64,000 bases of DNA from an uncultured Gemmatimonadota bacterium (GCA_902805735.1 CADCTW010000089.1:62001-126000), one strand, 5' to 3'. Shown: positions 55,573 to 64,000, numbered from the stretch's first letter. Notes: a model not told the origin generated them from the letters alone. Program-made: numbers and translations.

Positions 55573-55707
55573 CTTGCCGGGCGACTGAAGTCGCGGCAAC
55601 AACTGCACGAAGTCCCCCTGCGGGGACTGGGCCCCAGGCGCCGGTCTCCGAAGAACGAGTCCGCGAAGGCGGACTTTGTGCCGTCGTTGCAGCGAGTTTA
55701 CTCGCCA
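55573..55707. repeat. R3 structured repeat, copy 3
   Basis: cttgccgggcgactgaagtcgcggcaacaactgcacgaagtccccctgcggggactgggccccaggcgccggtctccgaagaacgagtccgcgaaggcggactttgtgccgtcgttgcagcgagtttactcgcca; nearly identical to copy 1. Confidence 0.92.
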
Positions 55708-55839
55708 CCGGGATCCCAGCCACCGGGATCCCAGCCACCGGGATCCCAGCCACCGGGATCTCAGCCACCGGGATCTCAGCCACCGGGATCTCAGCCACCG
55801 GGATCTCAGCGAGTGGGATCTCAGCCACTGGGATCTCGG
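55705..55839. repeat. 15-bp tandem repeat, 9 units
   Basis: ccaccgggatcccag x3, ccaccgggatctcag x4, cgagtgggatctcag, ccactgggatctcgg. Confidence 0.95.
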
Positions 55840-55853
55840 CCACCCGGCCCGAC

Positions 55854-56909
55854 TCACCCATGGCCGGCGCGCTTCTGCAGGCGGCTCTGCACCACCACCA
55901 CGCCCAGCAGGAAGACGCCGCGCAGCACGCCCTGCCACCAGGGGGTGATGGTGCCCTCCAGGTTGAACAGGTTGAAGATCACGCCGAGGAGCAGCACGCC
56001 CACAACCGTGGAGCCTACCCCGCCCTGCCCGCCGCTGAGCAGCGTCCCGCCGACGACCACCGCGGCGATGGCGTCGAGCTCCCAGCCCGTGCCGGCCACC
56101 GGCTGGCCCGCGCCCAGGCGCCCGGCCAGGACGATCCCGGCCAGGGCTGCGAGGAGGCCGCTGAGGGCGTAGGTGGCGATCAGCACGCGGTCCACCTTGA
56201 GGCCCAGCAGGCGCGCGGCGTCCTGGTGGTCGCCGGCGGCGTAGATGTAGCGGCCGAAGCGGGTGTAGCGCAGGACGATGAAGCCGATGAGGAACGCCAG
56301 GGCGGCGAGGATCACGGGGACCGGGACGCCGAACATGCGCCCCCGGCCCAGCCAGAGGAAGCCCTCGGCCGTGCGATCCACCCGCACCGAGTTCTCGCCC
56401 GTGACGCCGAGCGCCACACCGCGCGCGGCGATCATCATGGCGAGCGTGACGATGAACGGCTGGATCCGGGCGCGGGTGATGAGGAGGCCGTTGATGGTCC
56501 CCAGCAGCAGGCCGGCCGCGAGCCCGCCCGACACCGCCACGAGCGTCCCCTGGTCCGAGAGCATCGCCGCCACGATCCCCGCGATGGCGAGCACCGATCC
56601 CACTGACAGGTCGATCCCGCCCGTGAGGACCACCAGCGTCATCCCCAGCGCCACCATCCCCAGCATGCTGTTCTGGCGCAGCACGTTGAGGAGGTTCTCG
56701 GGCGTGGCGAAGGGCGCGTAGCGGATGGCGCCGAACACGCACACCACGATCAGCGCGACCACGGCGCCCTGCCGCTGCAGCATCGAAGCCGCCTTGGCCC
56801 GCAGCGCCGGCGTGCGCCGCGCGGGAACGCCGCTTCCTGCACCCGGCGGCGTGCCGGGCTGCGGGGGCGGCACCGCCAGCGCCCCGCCCATCTGCCCCTG
56901 AGTTTCCAC
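55854..56909 (-). CDS. Sugar ABC transporter permease (RbsC/YjfF-like)
   Basis: MLGMVALGMTLVVLTGGIDLSVGSVLAIAGIVAAML...INGLLITRARIQPFIVTLAMMIAARGVAL...ELDAIAAVVVGGTLLSGGQGGVGSTVVGVLLLG. GTG start shares a base with the upstream stop. Confidence 0.93.
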   Translation of the reverse strand: METQGQMGGALAVPPPQPGTPPGAGSGVPARRTPALRAKAASMLQRQGAVVALIVVCVFGAIRYAPFATPENLLNVLRQNSMLGMVALGMTLVVLTGGIDLSVGSVLAIAGIVAAMLSDQGTLVAVSGGLAAGLLLGTINGLLITRARIQPFIVTLAMMIAARGVALGVTGENSVRVDRTAEGFLWLGRGRMFGVPVPVILAALAFLIGFIVLRYTRFGRYIYAAGDHQDAARLLGLKVDRVLIATYALSGLLAALAGIVLAGRLGAGQPVAGTGWELDAIAAVVVGGTLLSGGQGGVGSTVVGVLLLGVIFNLFNLEGTITPWWQGVLRGVFLLGVVVVQSRLQKRAGHG

Positions 56910-57886
56910 TAGACCCGCCTCGGGCGTTGGAGGTAGACGGCGAAGACGATGATGAGCGCCTTGAAGGCCAGCGACCACGCGTAGGGCACCAGCAGCATGT
57001 TGAAGCTGGTCGCGATCACCTGCATGATCAGCGCGCCCACCACCGTGCCCAGGATGGTGGCGCGCCCGCCGCTGAGCAGCGTACCGCCCACCACCACGGC
57101 GGCGATGGCGTCCAGCTCCACGTTCTGCCCGATCTTGGCGGCGGCGCTCGCCCCGAGGCGCGACGCCTCGATCAGCCCCGCGAGCCCCGCCAGAAGCCCG
57201 CTGATCACGTAGACGGACACCACGGTTCGGCTCACCGGCACGCCCGCGAGCCGCGCCGCGGCCGGGTTGCCGCCCGCCGCCAGCACGTAGCGTCCAAAGG
57301 GCGTGGCGCGGAGCACGAACACCGCGAGCACCACCACCAGCGCCGCGATCAGCACCTGCACGGGCACCGGCCCCAGGTGCCCGCGGCCCAGCCAGAGGAA
57401 GCCGGGATCGTTGATGCTGATCAGCGCGCCGTCGCGGTTGATCACCTGCGCCAGGCCGCGCCCCGCCAGCAGCGTCGCCAGTGTGACAACGATCGCCTGG
57501 ACCTTGAAGTACGAGACGAAGGCGCCGTTCAGCAGCCCCACCGCCATGGCCGCCAGGAGCGCCGCGGGTACCGCCAGGGCGAGGCCGCGGTCGATGGTCA
57601 CGGCCGCCACCGCCGCGGCGATCGCCATCACCGAGCCCACGGACAGGTCGATGCCGCCGGTGGAGATCACCAGCGTCATCCCCACCGCTACCAGCAGGGT
57701 GACGGAGAGCTGGAAGAGGACGTTCCAGAAGTTGCCGGCCGTGGCGAAGTTGGGGGTGAAGACCGCGTTGGCCAGCACCAGCACCACCAGCGCGACCACC
57801 GCGCCCCCCGTGGGCCCCAGCGCGCTCCACCACCGTCCGGCCTTCCCGCCGCCGGGCGCGGGGCGCGCGGCTACCGATGCCTCCAT
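56909..57886 (-). CDS. Sugar ABC transporter permease (RbsC/YtfT-like)
   Basis: LSVTLLVAVGMTLVISTGGIDLSVGSVMAIAAAVAAVTI...LNGAFVSYFKVQAIVVTLATLLAGRGLAQVIN...VELDAIAAVVVGGTLLSGGRATILGTVVGALIM. Confidence 0.94.
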   Translation of the reverse strand: MEASVAARPAPGGGKAGRWWSALGPTGGAVVALVVLVLANAVFTPNFATAGNFWNVLFQLSVTLLVAVGMTLVISTGGIDLSVGSVMAIAAAVAAVTIDRGLALAVPAALLAAMAVGLLNGAFVSYFKVQAIVVTLATLLAGRGLAQVINRDGALISINDPGFLWLGRGHLGPVPVQVLIAALVVVLAVFVLRATPFGRYVLAAGGNPAAARLAGVPVSRTVVSVYVISGLLAGLAGLIEASRLGASAAAKIGQNVELDAIAAVVVGGTLLSGGRATILGTVVGALIMQVIATSFNMLLVPYAWSLAFKALIIVFAVYLQRPRRV

Positions 57887-59443
57887 CTAGCTCTCCAGGG
57901 GCGGGGCGGCGGCCGCGCTACCCTCGGCCATCGCGTGGATGATCGACTGCTGCGAGATGCCGGCGCCGCGCAGCTCGGCCACGTTCTGGCCGTCGCGCAG
58001 CACCACCACGCGCGAGCTCCCCTCCACCAGCTCCTCCAGCTCGGACGAGATCATGAGCACGCCGAGCCCCGTGGCGGCCAGCTCGTTGATCAGCGCCTGG
58101 ATCTCCGCCTTGGCGCCGATGTCGATGCCGCGCGTGGGCTCGTCCAGGATGAGCAGCGCCGGGCTCATGCACAGCCAGCGCGCCAGCAGCACCTTCTGCT
58201 GGTTGCCGCCGGAGAGCTCGCGGATCTTCTGGTCGGCGCTGGTGCACTTGATGCCGAGGCGCCGCATGAACTGGTCGACGATCTCCCGCTGCCGGGCGCG
58301 GTCCACGATCCCCAGGCGCGTGAGCGTGGGGAGCGCGGCCAGCGTCAGGTTCTCGCGCACCGAGAGCTCCGGGATGATCCCCTCGCCCTTGCGGTCCTCC
58401 GAGACGAAGGCGATGCCGGCGCGGATGGCGTCGTCGGGGGTGCGCGGGTTCAGCGGCTTCCCGCCCAGGTGCATGGCGCCGTCTTCCGCGGGGTCCGCGC
58501 CGAAGATGGCGCGCGCCGTCTCCGTGCGCCCCGAGCCGAGCAGCCCCGCCACGCCCAGGATCTCCCCCTTCCCCACGTCCAGCGTGACGCCGCGCAGCTT
58601 CTGCCCGCGCCGCAGCCCCTCGGTGTGCAGCAGCGGCGCGCTCCCCGCCGGCTCCGCGTGGTGCCCGCCGAAGCCGGTCGTGCCCTGCCGCAGCGCTTCG
58701 CGCGGCTTCCCCAGCATGAGGCACACGAGGTCCAGCCGTTCGAGGTCCGCCATGCGGTGCGTCCCCACCCGCTTCCCGTCGCGCAGCACGGTCACCCGGT
58801 CGCAGACGGTGTACAGCTCGTCGAAGCGGTGGCTGATGTAGACGATGGCCGTCCCCTGCGCCTGGAGCTGCCGGATCAGGTCGTAGAGGATGGCCACCTC
58901 GCGCTCCGCCAGCGAGCTGGTGGGCTCGTCCAGCACCAGCACCTTGGCGCCCAGCGACACGCCGCGCGCGATGGCCACCATCTGCTGCTGCGCCGTGCTG
59001 AGCGACCCCAGCGTGGCCGCGGGGTCGATGTCCAGCCCCAGCCGCTGCAGCAGCGCGCCCGTCTCGGCGTTCATGCGCGACCAGTGCACCAGCCCCCAGC
59101 GCCGCGGCTCGCGCCCCAGGAACACGTTCTCGGCGACCGTCCGGAAGCTGAGCAGGTGGATTTCCTGGTGCACCGCGATCACCCCCGCCGCCTGCGCATC
59201 GGCCGGCGTGGCGAAATCGACCGGCTCCCCCTCCAGCCACACCTGCCCCCCGTCGCGGTGGTACGCGCCGGTCATGACCTTGATCAGCGTGCTCTTCCCC
59301 GCCCCGTTCTCCCCCACGAGCGCGTGCACCTCCCCGCGCCGCAGCGTGAAGTCCACGCGGTCGAGCGCCGTAGCGCCCGCGAAGCGCTTGACGATCCCTT
59401 CCATGCGGAGGATTTCCGGTGTGTCGACTGGAGGGCTCGTCAT
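57887..59443 (-). CDS. Sugar ABC transporter ATP-binding protein (duplicated ATPase, YtfR/RbsA-like)
   Basis: VGENGAGKSTLIKVMTGAYHRDGGQVWLEG...LSTAQQQMVAIARGVSLGAKVLVLDEPTSSLAEREV...VSEDRKGEGIIPELSVRENLTLAAL...LSGGNQQKVLLARWLCMSPALLILDEPTRGIDIGAK. Confidence 0.96.
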   Translation of the reverse strand: MTSPPVDTPEILRMEGIVKRFAGATALDRVDFTLRRGEVHALVGENGAGKSTLIKVMTGAYHRDGGQVWLEGEPVDFATPADAQAAGVIAVHQEIHLLSFRTVAENVFLGREPRRWGLVHWSRMNAETGALLQRLGLDIDPAATLGSLSTAQQQMVAIARGVSLGAKVLVLDEPTSSLAEREVAILYDLIRQLQAQGTAIVYISHRFDELYTVCDRVTVLRDGKRVGTHRMADLERLDLVCLMLGKPREALRQGTTGFGGHHAEPAGSAPLLHTEGLRRGQKLRGVTLDVGKGEILGVAGLLGSGRTETARAIFGADPAEDGAMHLGGKPLNPRTPDDAIRAGIAFVSEDRKGEGIIPELSVRENLTLAALPTLTRLGIVDRARQREIVDQFMRRLGIKCTSADQKIRELSGGNQQKVLLARWLCMSPALLILDEPTRGIDIGAKAEIQALINELAATGLGVLMISSELEELVEGSSRVVVLRDGQNVAELRGAGISQQSIIHAMAEGSAAAAPPLES

Positions 59444-59496
59444 GCGCGATGGGGTGGAGGGCTGGAAGTAGGCATCTTGATACGGATGAGGCCGGC

Positions 59497-59650
59497 AGGC
59501 CCTCACCCCCCGACCCCCTCTCCCGATAACAGGAGAGGCTGCGCCTCTCGTTATCGAGAGAGGGGGCGATTTCCACGGGGCGGTGCGACGTGGCGGGGCC
59601 CCCTCCCCCCGTCCCCCTCCCCCGCAAACCGCGCGGGAGAGGGGGCGCAC
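59497..59650. repeat. R2 composite repeat within the transporter operon
   Basis: aggccctcaccccccgaccccctctcccgataacaggagaggctgcgcctctcgttatcgagagagggggcgatttccacggggcggtgcgacgtggcggggccccctcccc...aaaccgcgcgggagagggggcgcac. Confidence 0.8.
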
Positions 59651-59935
59651 CTTCCGTGTCGGCGCGTGGCGAACCCAAGTTTGAGCGCGACGCGACGCGG
59701 GTGGAAGCCACCGAAGACGATGCGACCAGCGTGGAACGCACCCGAAAATCCAAGGTGGGGGCGCGATTCAGCGCGCCCAACCTCTCAGCGCGCGACCAGC
59801 TCCGCCCGCACCACCGATCCCTCGTAGAAGCCCCCCACGTGGCGCCCCGTGCCCCGCCGCGCACACGGTACCTCGCCCGCCACGCGTACGCTAACGGTCG
59901 CCGCCGCCAACTGCCGGGAGTGCCAGGCGACCGCA

Positions 59936-60025
59936 GACTCAGGACTCAGGACTCAAGGCGCGGCACTCAGCACCTCGCACTCAGGACTTCTGTTACTAGG
60001 CACTAGGCACTAGGCACTCGGCACT
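59936..60025. repeat. Short 7-bp tandem repeats (actcagg / actaggc)
   Basis: gactcaggactcaggactca ... actaggcactaggcactaggcactcggcact. Confidence 0.8.
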
Positions 60026-60029
60026 GCCG

Positions 60030-60998
60030 TCAATACGCATCCGCGACAAACTGCGCCGCGTTGTTCCGGTCGAAGAAGCGGTCGGTGATCAGCTTCTTGG
60101 TCGGGACCGGCTGGTCCTTGCGGATCTGCTCGATGGTTTCGAAGGCGATGGGGCCGAAGCGGGGGTTGCTCTCCACGGTGGCGCCCAGCTCGCCGCGCTG
60201 GATCGCTTCGAGGGCCGCGCGCTGGCCGTCGATGGAGACGATCTTGACGTCGGCGCCCGGTTTGCGGCCCGAGGCCCTCAGTGCCTGGATGGCGCCGAGA
60301 GCCATCTCGTCGTTGTGGGCGTATACGGCCGTGATCTGGGGGCCGAGCGACTGCGCGATGTTCTGCATCACCCGCTGCCCGTTGGCGCGGGAGAACTCGC
60401 CCGTCTGCGAGGCCAGGATCTTCATCCCAGGGTGCTGCGCGATCACCTCGCGGAAGCCCTTGGCGCGGTCGGCGGCCACGGAGGAGCCGGGGGTGCCGGT
60501 CAGCTCCACGATCCCCGCGTTGCCGCCCGTCTCCTTCACCAGCCACTCGGCCGCGCGCTTCCCCTGCTCCACGAAGTTGGAGCCCAGGAAGGTCACGAAG
60601 TCCTCGCCCGCCGTCCCCTCCGCCTCGCGGTCCACCAGGACCACGGGGATGTTGGCGTCGCGCGCCGCCTGCAGCGCGGGCGCCAGCCCCTCGAACTCGC
60701 GCGGGGCCAGGAGGATCACGTCCACGCGCCGCGCGATCAGGTCCTCCACGTCGGCCACCTGCTTCGCCGTCTGGTCCTGCGCGTCGGTGACCACCAGCTC
60801 GTAGCCGCGCTTCTGCGCCTCGTCGCGCAGGCTCTTCGTCTGCGCCATGCGCCAGGGGTTGTCGTGTCCCATCTGCGAGAAGCCCACCGTGAACTTGCCG
60901 TCGTCCGCCTTCTTCTGGCAGCCGGCCAGCGTCGCGAGCGCGAGCACGGGCAGCAGCCCCGCGCGCAGGAGGGTACGAAGACGGGGCGGCTGCGGCAT
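60030..60998 (-). CDS. Sugar ABC transporter substrate-binding lipoprotein (YtfQ/RbsB-like)
   Basis: MPQPPRLRTLLRAGLLPVLALATLAGCQKKADDGKFTVGFSQMGHDNPWRMAQTKSLRDEAQKRGYELVVTDAQDQTAKQVADVEDLIARRVDVILLAP...YAHNDEMALGAIQALRASGRKPG. Confidence 0.95.
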   Translation of the reverse strand: MPQPPRLRTLLRAGLLPVLALATLAGCQKKADDGKFTVGFSQMGHDNPWRMAQTKSLRDEAQKRGYELVVTDAQDQTAKQVADVEDLIARRVDVILLAPREFEGLAPALQAARDANIPVVLVDREAEGTAGEDFVTFLGSNFVEQGKRAAEWLVKETGGNAGIVELTGTPGSSVAADRAKGFREVIAQHPGMKILASQTGEFSRANGQRVMQNIAQSLGPQITAVYAHNDEMALGAIQALRASGRKPGADVKIVSIDGQRAALEAIQRGELGATVESNPRFGPIAFETIEQIRKDQPVPTKKLITDRFFDRNNAAQFVADAY

Positions 60999-61054
60999 GG
61001 GTGGGCTCGGGCTGGTGGGCTGGGTGGACGGCCGCGCGGGCGGCTTGAACTTTT

Positions 61055-61068
61055 CCGAAACGTTTCAA
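61055..61068. promoter_or_regulatory. LacI-family operator candidate
   Basis: CCGAAACGTTTCAA: perfect GAAACGTTTC core palindrome, between the ytfQ-like start and its predicted promoter. Confidence 0.6.
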
Positions 61069-61080
61069 TTCGGTTCAGAG

Positions 61081-61110
61081 ACAGTACGCTTGCGAGGTGC
61101 ACGCTGTCAA
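61081..61110 (-). promoter_or_regulatory. Sigma70-like promoter candidate for the importer operon
   Basis: Minus strand TTGACA-18 bp-TACTGT. Confidence 0.5.
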
Positions 61111-61262
61111 GCACCTTCGCCGACCCCCGCTTCCCGCCGTTCCTCACGACCGATCGCGGCCCGGCGGAAACTCCAACCCCGCCAACGAGATGCGCGCAAT
61201 CTCACGTGTTTCCTTGGAAACATCCCGCGCCGCGAACCCTGCACACAGGGTGAACATGATGC

Positions 61263-61291
61263 TTGACAGTTTCGCGATCAACGTCTAACCT
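61263..61291 (+). promoter_or_regulatory. Sigma70-like promoter candidate for the lacI-like gene
   Basis: TTGACA-17 bp-TAACCT. Confidence 0.5.
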
Positions 61292-61368
61292 GAACCGACC
61301 GAACCTGTTCAATAAAGTTCAACCGCGGCCAGGCTGCACCGCCCCGCGTCCCACACGACCTATCCCGA

Positions 61369-62481
61369 ATGACGAAGCAGCCGACCATCAACGACGTCGC
61401 GCGCCTGGCGGGGGTGTCCAAGGCCACCGTCTCGGCCGTGCTCAACGACATGGGCACGGTCAAGCGGTCCACGCGCGAGCGGGTGCTTTCCGTCATCGAG
61501 TCGCTCAACTACCGCAAGAGCGGGCCGGACCGGCGCAACCCCGGGCAGCAGATGCGCAGCCTGGCCCTGGTGATCAAGGAGATCGACAACCCATTCTACG
61601 GCGAGGTCATCACCGGAGCCCGCGGCGCCGCGGACGAGGCCGGCTACACGCTGGTCGTGATGAGCTCCGAAGGCGGCCACGAGGCGGAGCGCCGCGCCGT
61701 GGAGCTGCTCCAGCGCAAGGAAGTGGACGGCCTGATCCTGACGCCCGTGCTGGACGTGGACGCGGACCTTTCGCACCTGTTCGAGCTGAAGCGGCGCAAC
61801 TTCCCCTTCGTCCTGCTGGAGGAGGTGCGCGGGGTGCCGGGAAGCCTGATCGACGTGGACAACGAGGAGGCGTCGCGCCGCGCGGTGGAGTTCCTGATCG
61901 AGCAGGGGCACACGCGCATCGTGCACTTCGCCGGGCCCGAGTACTCGTCGCACAGCCAGGAGCGCATCGACGGGGTGCGGCGCGCGTGCAGCGGATCGCA
62001 CGTCATCTTCTCCGACGACGACGTGGTACGCGCGGGCGCCCACCTGGAAGACGGCTACCGCGCCGGCCTGGCGTACTTCGGCGACCGCCCGCCCGCGGAG
62101 CGGCCTACCGCGGTGACCTGCTACAACGACCTGGTGGCGATCGGCCTCTGCCGCGCGCTGGCGGAGCTGGGGATCCGCGTGCCGGACGACGTGTCGGTGA
62201 TCGGGTTCGACGACATCGCGCTCCTCGACTACCTGCCGGTGCGCCTGACCACGGTGCGCATGCCCAAGGGCGACATGGGGCGGCTCGCGGCGCAGCTTCT
62301 CATCCGCCACATCGAGTCGCGCGAGGCGCTCCCGCCCGAGAAGGTGTACCTGGAGGCCGAGCTGGTGGTGCGGGACTCCACGCGCGCGCTCCACGCCGAG
62401 GCACCGCCCGTACGGGTGCGGGTGGCGAGTACCGAGGAGACCGGGGCGCCCGCGGGCACCCGGCAGCGCGTGGCGCGATGA
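61369..62481 (+). CDS. LacI family transcriptional regulator
   Basis: MTKQPTINDVARLAGVSKATVSAVLNDMGTVKRSTRERVLSVIESLNYRKS...LALVIKEIDNPFYGEVITGARGAADEAGYTLVVMSSEG...DDVSVIGFDDIALLDYLPVRLTTVRMP. Confidence 0.96.
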   Translation: MTKQPTINDVARLAGVSKATVSAVLNDMGTVKRSTRERVLSVIESLNYRKSGPDRRNPGQQMRSLALVIKEIDNPFYGEVITGARGAADEAGYTLVVMSSEGGHEAERRAVELLQRKEVDGLILTPVLDVDADLSHLFELKRRNFPFVLLEEVRGVPGSLIDVDNEEASRRAVEFLIEQGHTRIVHFAGPEYSSHSQERIDGVRRACSGSHVIFSDDDVVRAGAHLEDGYRAGLAYFGDRPPAERPTAVTCYNDLVAIGLCRALAELGIRVPDDVSVIGFDDIALLDYLPVRLTTVRMPKGDMGRLAAQLLIRHIESREALPPEKVYLEAELVVRDSTRALHAEAPPVRVRVASTEETGAPAGTRQRVAR

Positions 62482-64000
62482 GCCCGGCCGCGGTCGCGCA
62501 GCCCGGCGTGAGCATGCAGCTCGCCCCCGCGCCCGCGGCCGCTCCGCGCGCCTGGCGCCCGGCGCCGGGTGCGCTGCTCACCCGCTGGGCGGATCAGGTC
62601 GATCCCGGCAGCGTCCTTCCCGAGTACCCGCGCCCCCAAATGGTGCGCCCCCGCTGGCAGAGCCTCAACGGCACCTGGCAACTCGCGATCCTTCCCCACG
62701 GCGCCGCCTCCGTTCCGCTCGGCGAGGAGCTCCCCGAGCGCATCCTCGTCCCCTTCCCCGTGGAGTCCGCGCTTTCCGGCGTGGGCAGGCACGCGCAGCA
62801 CCTGGTCTACCGCCGCACCTTCCAGGCGGAGCTGGCAGAGGGCGAGCGGCTGCTGCTGCACTTCGGGGCGGTGGACTGGCGGGCGCGCGTGTTCGTGAAC
62901 GGGCGGCAGCTCGCGGAGCACACGGGGGGCTTCGACGCGTTCTCGGTGGACGTGACCGACGCGCTGGTCGCGGGCGAGCAGGAGCTGGTGGTGGCGGTGG
63001 ATGACCCCACGGACGGCTTCGGGCAGCCGCGCGGCAAGCAGGCGACTAAGCCGCACCCGATCTTCTACACGCCGGTCACCGGCATCTGGCAGACGGTGTG
63101 GCTGGAGCCCGTTCCCGCCGCGCGCATCGAGTCGCTGCGCATGACTCCAGACGTCCCGGGGGAAGCCCTGCGCCTGACGGTGCGCGGCGCCGCGGGAACC
63201 GTGGAGGCCGTCGCGCGCGCGCAGGGGCGCGAAGTCGGGCGGGCGCGCGGGCCGATGGGAAGCGAGATCCGCGTCCCCGTGCCCGCGCCGCGCCTGTGGG
63301 GGCCGGACGATCCCTTTTTGTACGACCTGCGCGTGACGCTGCTGGAGGGCGGGCGCGAGGTGGACGGCGTGGACAGCTACTTCGGGATGCGCACCGTGGG
63401 GCTGCAGCGCGACGAGCGCGGCTTCACCCGGATCGCGCTGAACGGCGAGCCCTGGTTCCACGTGGGGCCGCTGGACCAGGGCTGGTGGCCGGACGGCCTG
63501 TACACCGCCCCGACGGACGAGGCGCTGCGCTGGGACGTGGAGCGCACCAGGGCGCTCGGCTACGGCTTAACGCGCAAGCACATCAAGGTGGAGCCCGCGC
63601 GCTGGTACTTTCACGCGGACCGCCTGGGCCTCCCCGTCTGGCAGGACATGCCCTGCGGGTGGAACGACACGCCCGAGGCGCGCGGCCACTTCGCGGGCGA
63701 GCTGGCCGCCATGATGGATGGCCTGCACAACCATCCATCCATCCTGGTCTGGGTGCCCTTCAACGAGAAGTGGGGCCAGTGGTCGCACGAGGCCACGCGC
63801 GACACGGTGGCCGCCATGCGCCGCGCCGACCCGTCGCGCCTGATCGACGACGCCAGCGGATGGCAGCACACCGGCGCGGGCGACATCATCGACGTGCACC
63901 GCTACCGCGGCCCGCAGGCGCTGGTCCCCTCAGCCGAAAAAGCCACGGTGGTGGGCGAGTACGGCGGCCTCGGCTACGCGGAAGACGGCCACCTGTGGCG
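62478..64000 (+). CDS. Glycoside hydrolase family 2 protein (beta-galactosidase/glucuronidase-like), truncated by the window end
   Basis: Read from sequence (ORF open at the window end): ...PRWQSLNGTWQLAILPHG...VYRRTFQAELAEGERLLLHFGAVDWRARVFVNGRQLAEHTGGFDAFSVDVTDAL...GFTRIALNGEPWFHVGPLDQGWWPDGLYTAP...NHPSILVWVPFNEKWGQW. ATGA overlap with the lacI-like gene. Confidence 0.92.
   Translation, partial: MSPAAVAQPGVSMQLAPAPAAAPRAWRPAPGALLTRWADQVDPGSVLPEYPRPQMVRPRWQSLNGTWQLAILPHGAASVPLGEELPERILVPFPVESALSGVGRHAQHLVYRRTFQAELAEGERLLLHFGAVDWRARVFVNGRQLAEHTGGFDAFSVDVTDALVAGEQELVVAVDDPTDGFGQPRGKQATKPHPIFYTPVTGIWQTVWLEPVPAARIESLRMTPDVPGEALRLTVRGAAGTVEAVARAQGREVGRARGPMGSEIRVPVPAPRLWGPDDPFLYDLRVTLLEGGREVDGVDSYFGMRTVGLQRDERGFTRIALNGEPWFHVGPLDQGWWPDGLYTAPTDEALRWDVERTRALGYGLTRKHIKVEPARWYFHADRLGLPVWQDMPCGWNDTPEARGHFAGELAAMMDGLHNHPSILVWVPFNEKWGQWSHEATRDTVAAMRRADPSRLIDDASGWQHTGAGDIIDVHRYRGPQALVPSAEKATVVGEYGGLGYAEDGHLW

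Noticed and set aside
55705-55839. Possible CRISPR array
   Set aside because: Units are 15 bp head-to-tail with no spacers and there are no cas genes; a simple tandem repeat.
56927-59827. 966-aa plus-strand ORF across the ABC genes
   Set aside because: Antisense to three well-recognised ABC transporter genes; no domain signal.

Overview
This is a 64 kb window of high-GC bacterial chromosome. Gene content and dispersed repeats suggest Gemmatimonadota (Longimicrobium-like), but that is inference only. Real genes are mostly on the minus strand; most overlapping plus-strand ORFs in the track look like GC-driven antisense shadows.

Recognisable blocks:
- eno/ftsB-like genes next to two CAU-anticodon tRNAs.
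- nnrD/E, a polyprenyl synthase, and hutI.
- A DExH helicase with an RG-rich tail.
- An ABC ATPase with a permease-CPBP protease fusion.
- PBP4-like and response regulator/GGDEF-like genes.
- ino1 plus a CDP-alcohol phosphotransferase; prmC-prfA-rpmE; an NtrB/NtrC-like pair.
- A sugar-acid oxidation cluster (GMC, FAH, LarA-like, AldA-like, SDR, MR/MLE).
- galT-galE-galK.
- A glycan-utilisation locus: three GH43-like proteins, a YtfQRT/YjfF-like importer, a LacI regulator and a GH2.

Most interesting candidates:
1. A translationally coupled cassette at 28368-29646: RusA-like nuclease, PD-(D/E)XK-like plus HEPN-like fusion, DUF433 antitoxin-like. It is bounded by copies of a dispersed palindrome and preceded by a HicB-like ORF.
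2. A lipoprotein-type mini-ORF with a duplicated GGFGFGSGG motif, convergent by 2 bp with a TPR protein and near a winged-helix-like gene. This could be a peptide/receptor system.
3. At least four families of structured intergenic repeats. Some supply start codons or C-termini to neighbouring genes.

No rRNA, CRISPR array, transposase or prophage was seen. All family calls are by eye, with no database search.
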